41,040 bases of DNA from an uncultured Clostridia bacterium. GTDB lineage: Bacteria; Bacillota; Clostridia; Saccharofermentanales; DTU023. The DNA is taken from contig CAKZWV010000029.1 in NCBI GenBank assembly GCA_937922005.1, positions 1 through 41,040 on the forward strand, given 5' to 3'. The notes under the pieces are model-generated. The model saw only the letters and a program-made list of their open reading frames with translations. It was not told where the DNA came from and ran no database searches. The position numbers were made by a program, and so were the translations under genes. Below, piece after piece: positions 40,576-41,040 of this stretch; positions within the stretch are counted from its first letter, which is position 1; every line of letters starts with the position of its first letter.

Positions 40576-40603
40576 AGCCAGGGACATAGTCTCTGGCTTT
40601 TTT
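40576..40603 (+). terminator. Rho-independent terminator
   Basis: AGCCAGGGAC / GTCTCTGGCT, a 10-bp stem with one G-U pair and loop ATA, is followed by TTTTT. Confidence 0.92.
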
Positions 40604-40645
40604 ATTTACATTCGTTGGATGGGATTCTAGCTTAGCAGCTTAAAC

Positions 40646-40666
40646 AAGTACCTGAAGGTACTTTTA
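40646..40666. other. Short perfect hairpin
   Basis: AAGTACC / GGTACTT with loop TGAA, followed by TTATG. It is either a second weak terminator or a binding palindrome. Confidence 0.4.
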
Positions 40667-40717
40667 TGCATAGTGTTAAGTTTTGGCTAGATGAAGTAAT
40701 ACGTGAGTAAAGCTAAT

Positions 40718-40784
40718 CTAGAGTAATATTTATCTAGAGTAATATTTATCTAGATTAATTTTTATCTAGGATGCTCTTGCCTAG
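40718..40784 (+). repeat. Tandem array, 16-bp period, four units
   Basis: CTAG recurs at 40718, 40734, 40750, 40766 and 40781. Two consecutive units AGTAATATTTATCTAG are identical; the third is ATTAATTTTTATCTAG. It is AT-rich and intergenic. The rest of 40604-41003 has no gene that I can support. Confidence 0.85.
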
Positions 40785-41003
40785 ATAGATCTAAGGACTA
40801 GTTGTTGACTTAGGTTAGAGATAGGGCAGGCCAGGAGGAAAAAAGTATTTGCCATCATGGTTCGAGAAAAATTTTTTTAAATTAAAAAAATATTGGAAAT
40901 GCGAAAAAGGAAAAGATACTGGTATATGAGGCTTTTAAAAAGAAGAATGGTATGAAATCCCCGGCATAGTAGCAAGAAAGTGAAAAAAATTTTAGTGAAA
41001 TCC

Positions 41004-41032
41004 TTGCCAAGTGCCAGACGGTTTGCTAGGAT
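41004..41032 (+). promoter_or_regulatory. Candidate promoter for a gene beyond the window
   Basis: TTGCCA (41004-41009), a 17-bp spacer and TAGGAT (41027-41032), at the extreme right edge of the window. Confidence 0.45.
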
Positions 41033-41040
41033 GTTTAAGC

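Overview
The window looks like chromosomal DNA of a Gram-positive, probably anaerobic Firmicute. Evidence: strong AAGGAGG-type ribosome binding sites, LPXTG-type sorting signals, a lipobox lipoprotein, GyrA with a QKRGGKG box, an OmpR/histidine-kinase pair and a TrkA/TrkH K+ system. Peptoniphilaceae or a related clostridial lineage would fit, but I cannot fix the genus from sequence alone. No tRNA, rRNA, CRISPR array, transposase or phage gene was seen. The first ~4 kb looks more AT-rich than the rest.

Layout. 1-4.1 kb: a surface/secreted region with the tail of an LPXTG protein, a papain-family protease whose own LPVTG anchor now lies beyond two in-frame stops, a secreted protein of unknown function, a possible 45-aa ORF and a relic of the protease gene. 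4.2-7.2 kb: three consecutive genes for secreted, extremely tyrosine-rich proteins, each with its own promoter elements and a structured 5' leader; two share a conserved ~75-aa core. 7.5-12.4 kb: a complete polyamine operon speD-speA-speE-speB (arginine to agmatine to putrescine to spermidine), in which three of the four enzymes carry low-complexity N-terminal extensions. 12.5-15.7 kb: a lipoprotein, a membrane-anchored methyltransferase-like protein, a tiny zinc-ribbon membrane protein and a PPK2 polyphosphate kinase. 15.8-24.4 kb: ion homeostasis, with a large P-type cation ATPase facing a leftward operon of response regulator, histidine kinase, trkA and trkH. 24.4-28.7 kb: a membrane protein weakly resembling SPFH proteins and a 995-aa repeat-rich surface protein ending in an IPATG-type anchor. 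28.9-33 kb: a 35-codon leader ORF, gyrA and an iron-type alcohol dehydrogenase. 33.2-35.4 kb: a TetR regulator followed by a radical SAM/SPASM protein (leftward). 35.8-40.5 kb: oligoendopeptidase F and a membrane protein with a Tyr/Asp-rich cytoplasmic tail.

Two signals cut across the genes. First, the 10-mer GGGAGTATTT occurs nine times (seven as GGGAGTATTTG, plus three AGGAGTATTTG variants) in both orientations, in coding and intergenic DNA and in several reading frames; well under one copy is expected by chance. One inverted pair forms a hairpin followed by a T-run, as uptake sequences do in Neisseria and Haemophilus. It is the strongest candidate here for something undescribed. Second, many intergenic gaps hold short contiguous tandem arrays of unrelated sequence but fixed period (exactly 20 bp in three arrays; 13, 14, 16 or 17 bp in others).
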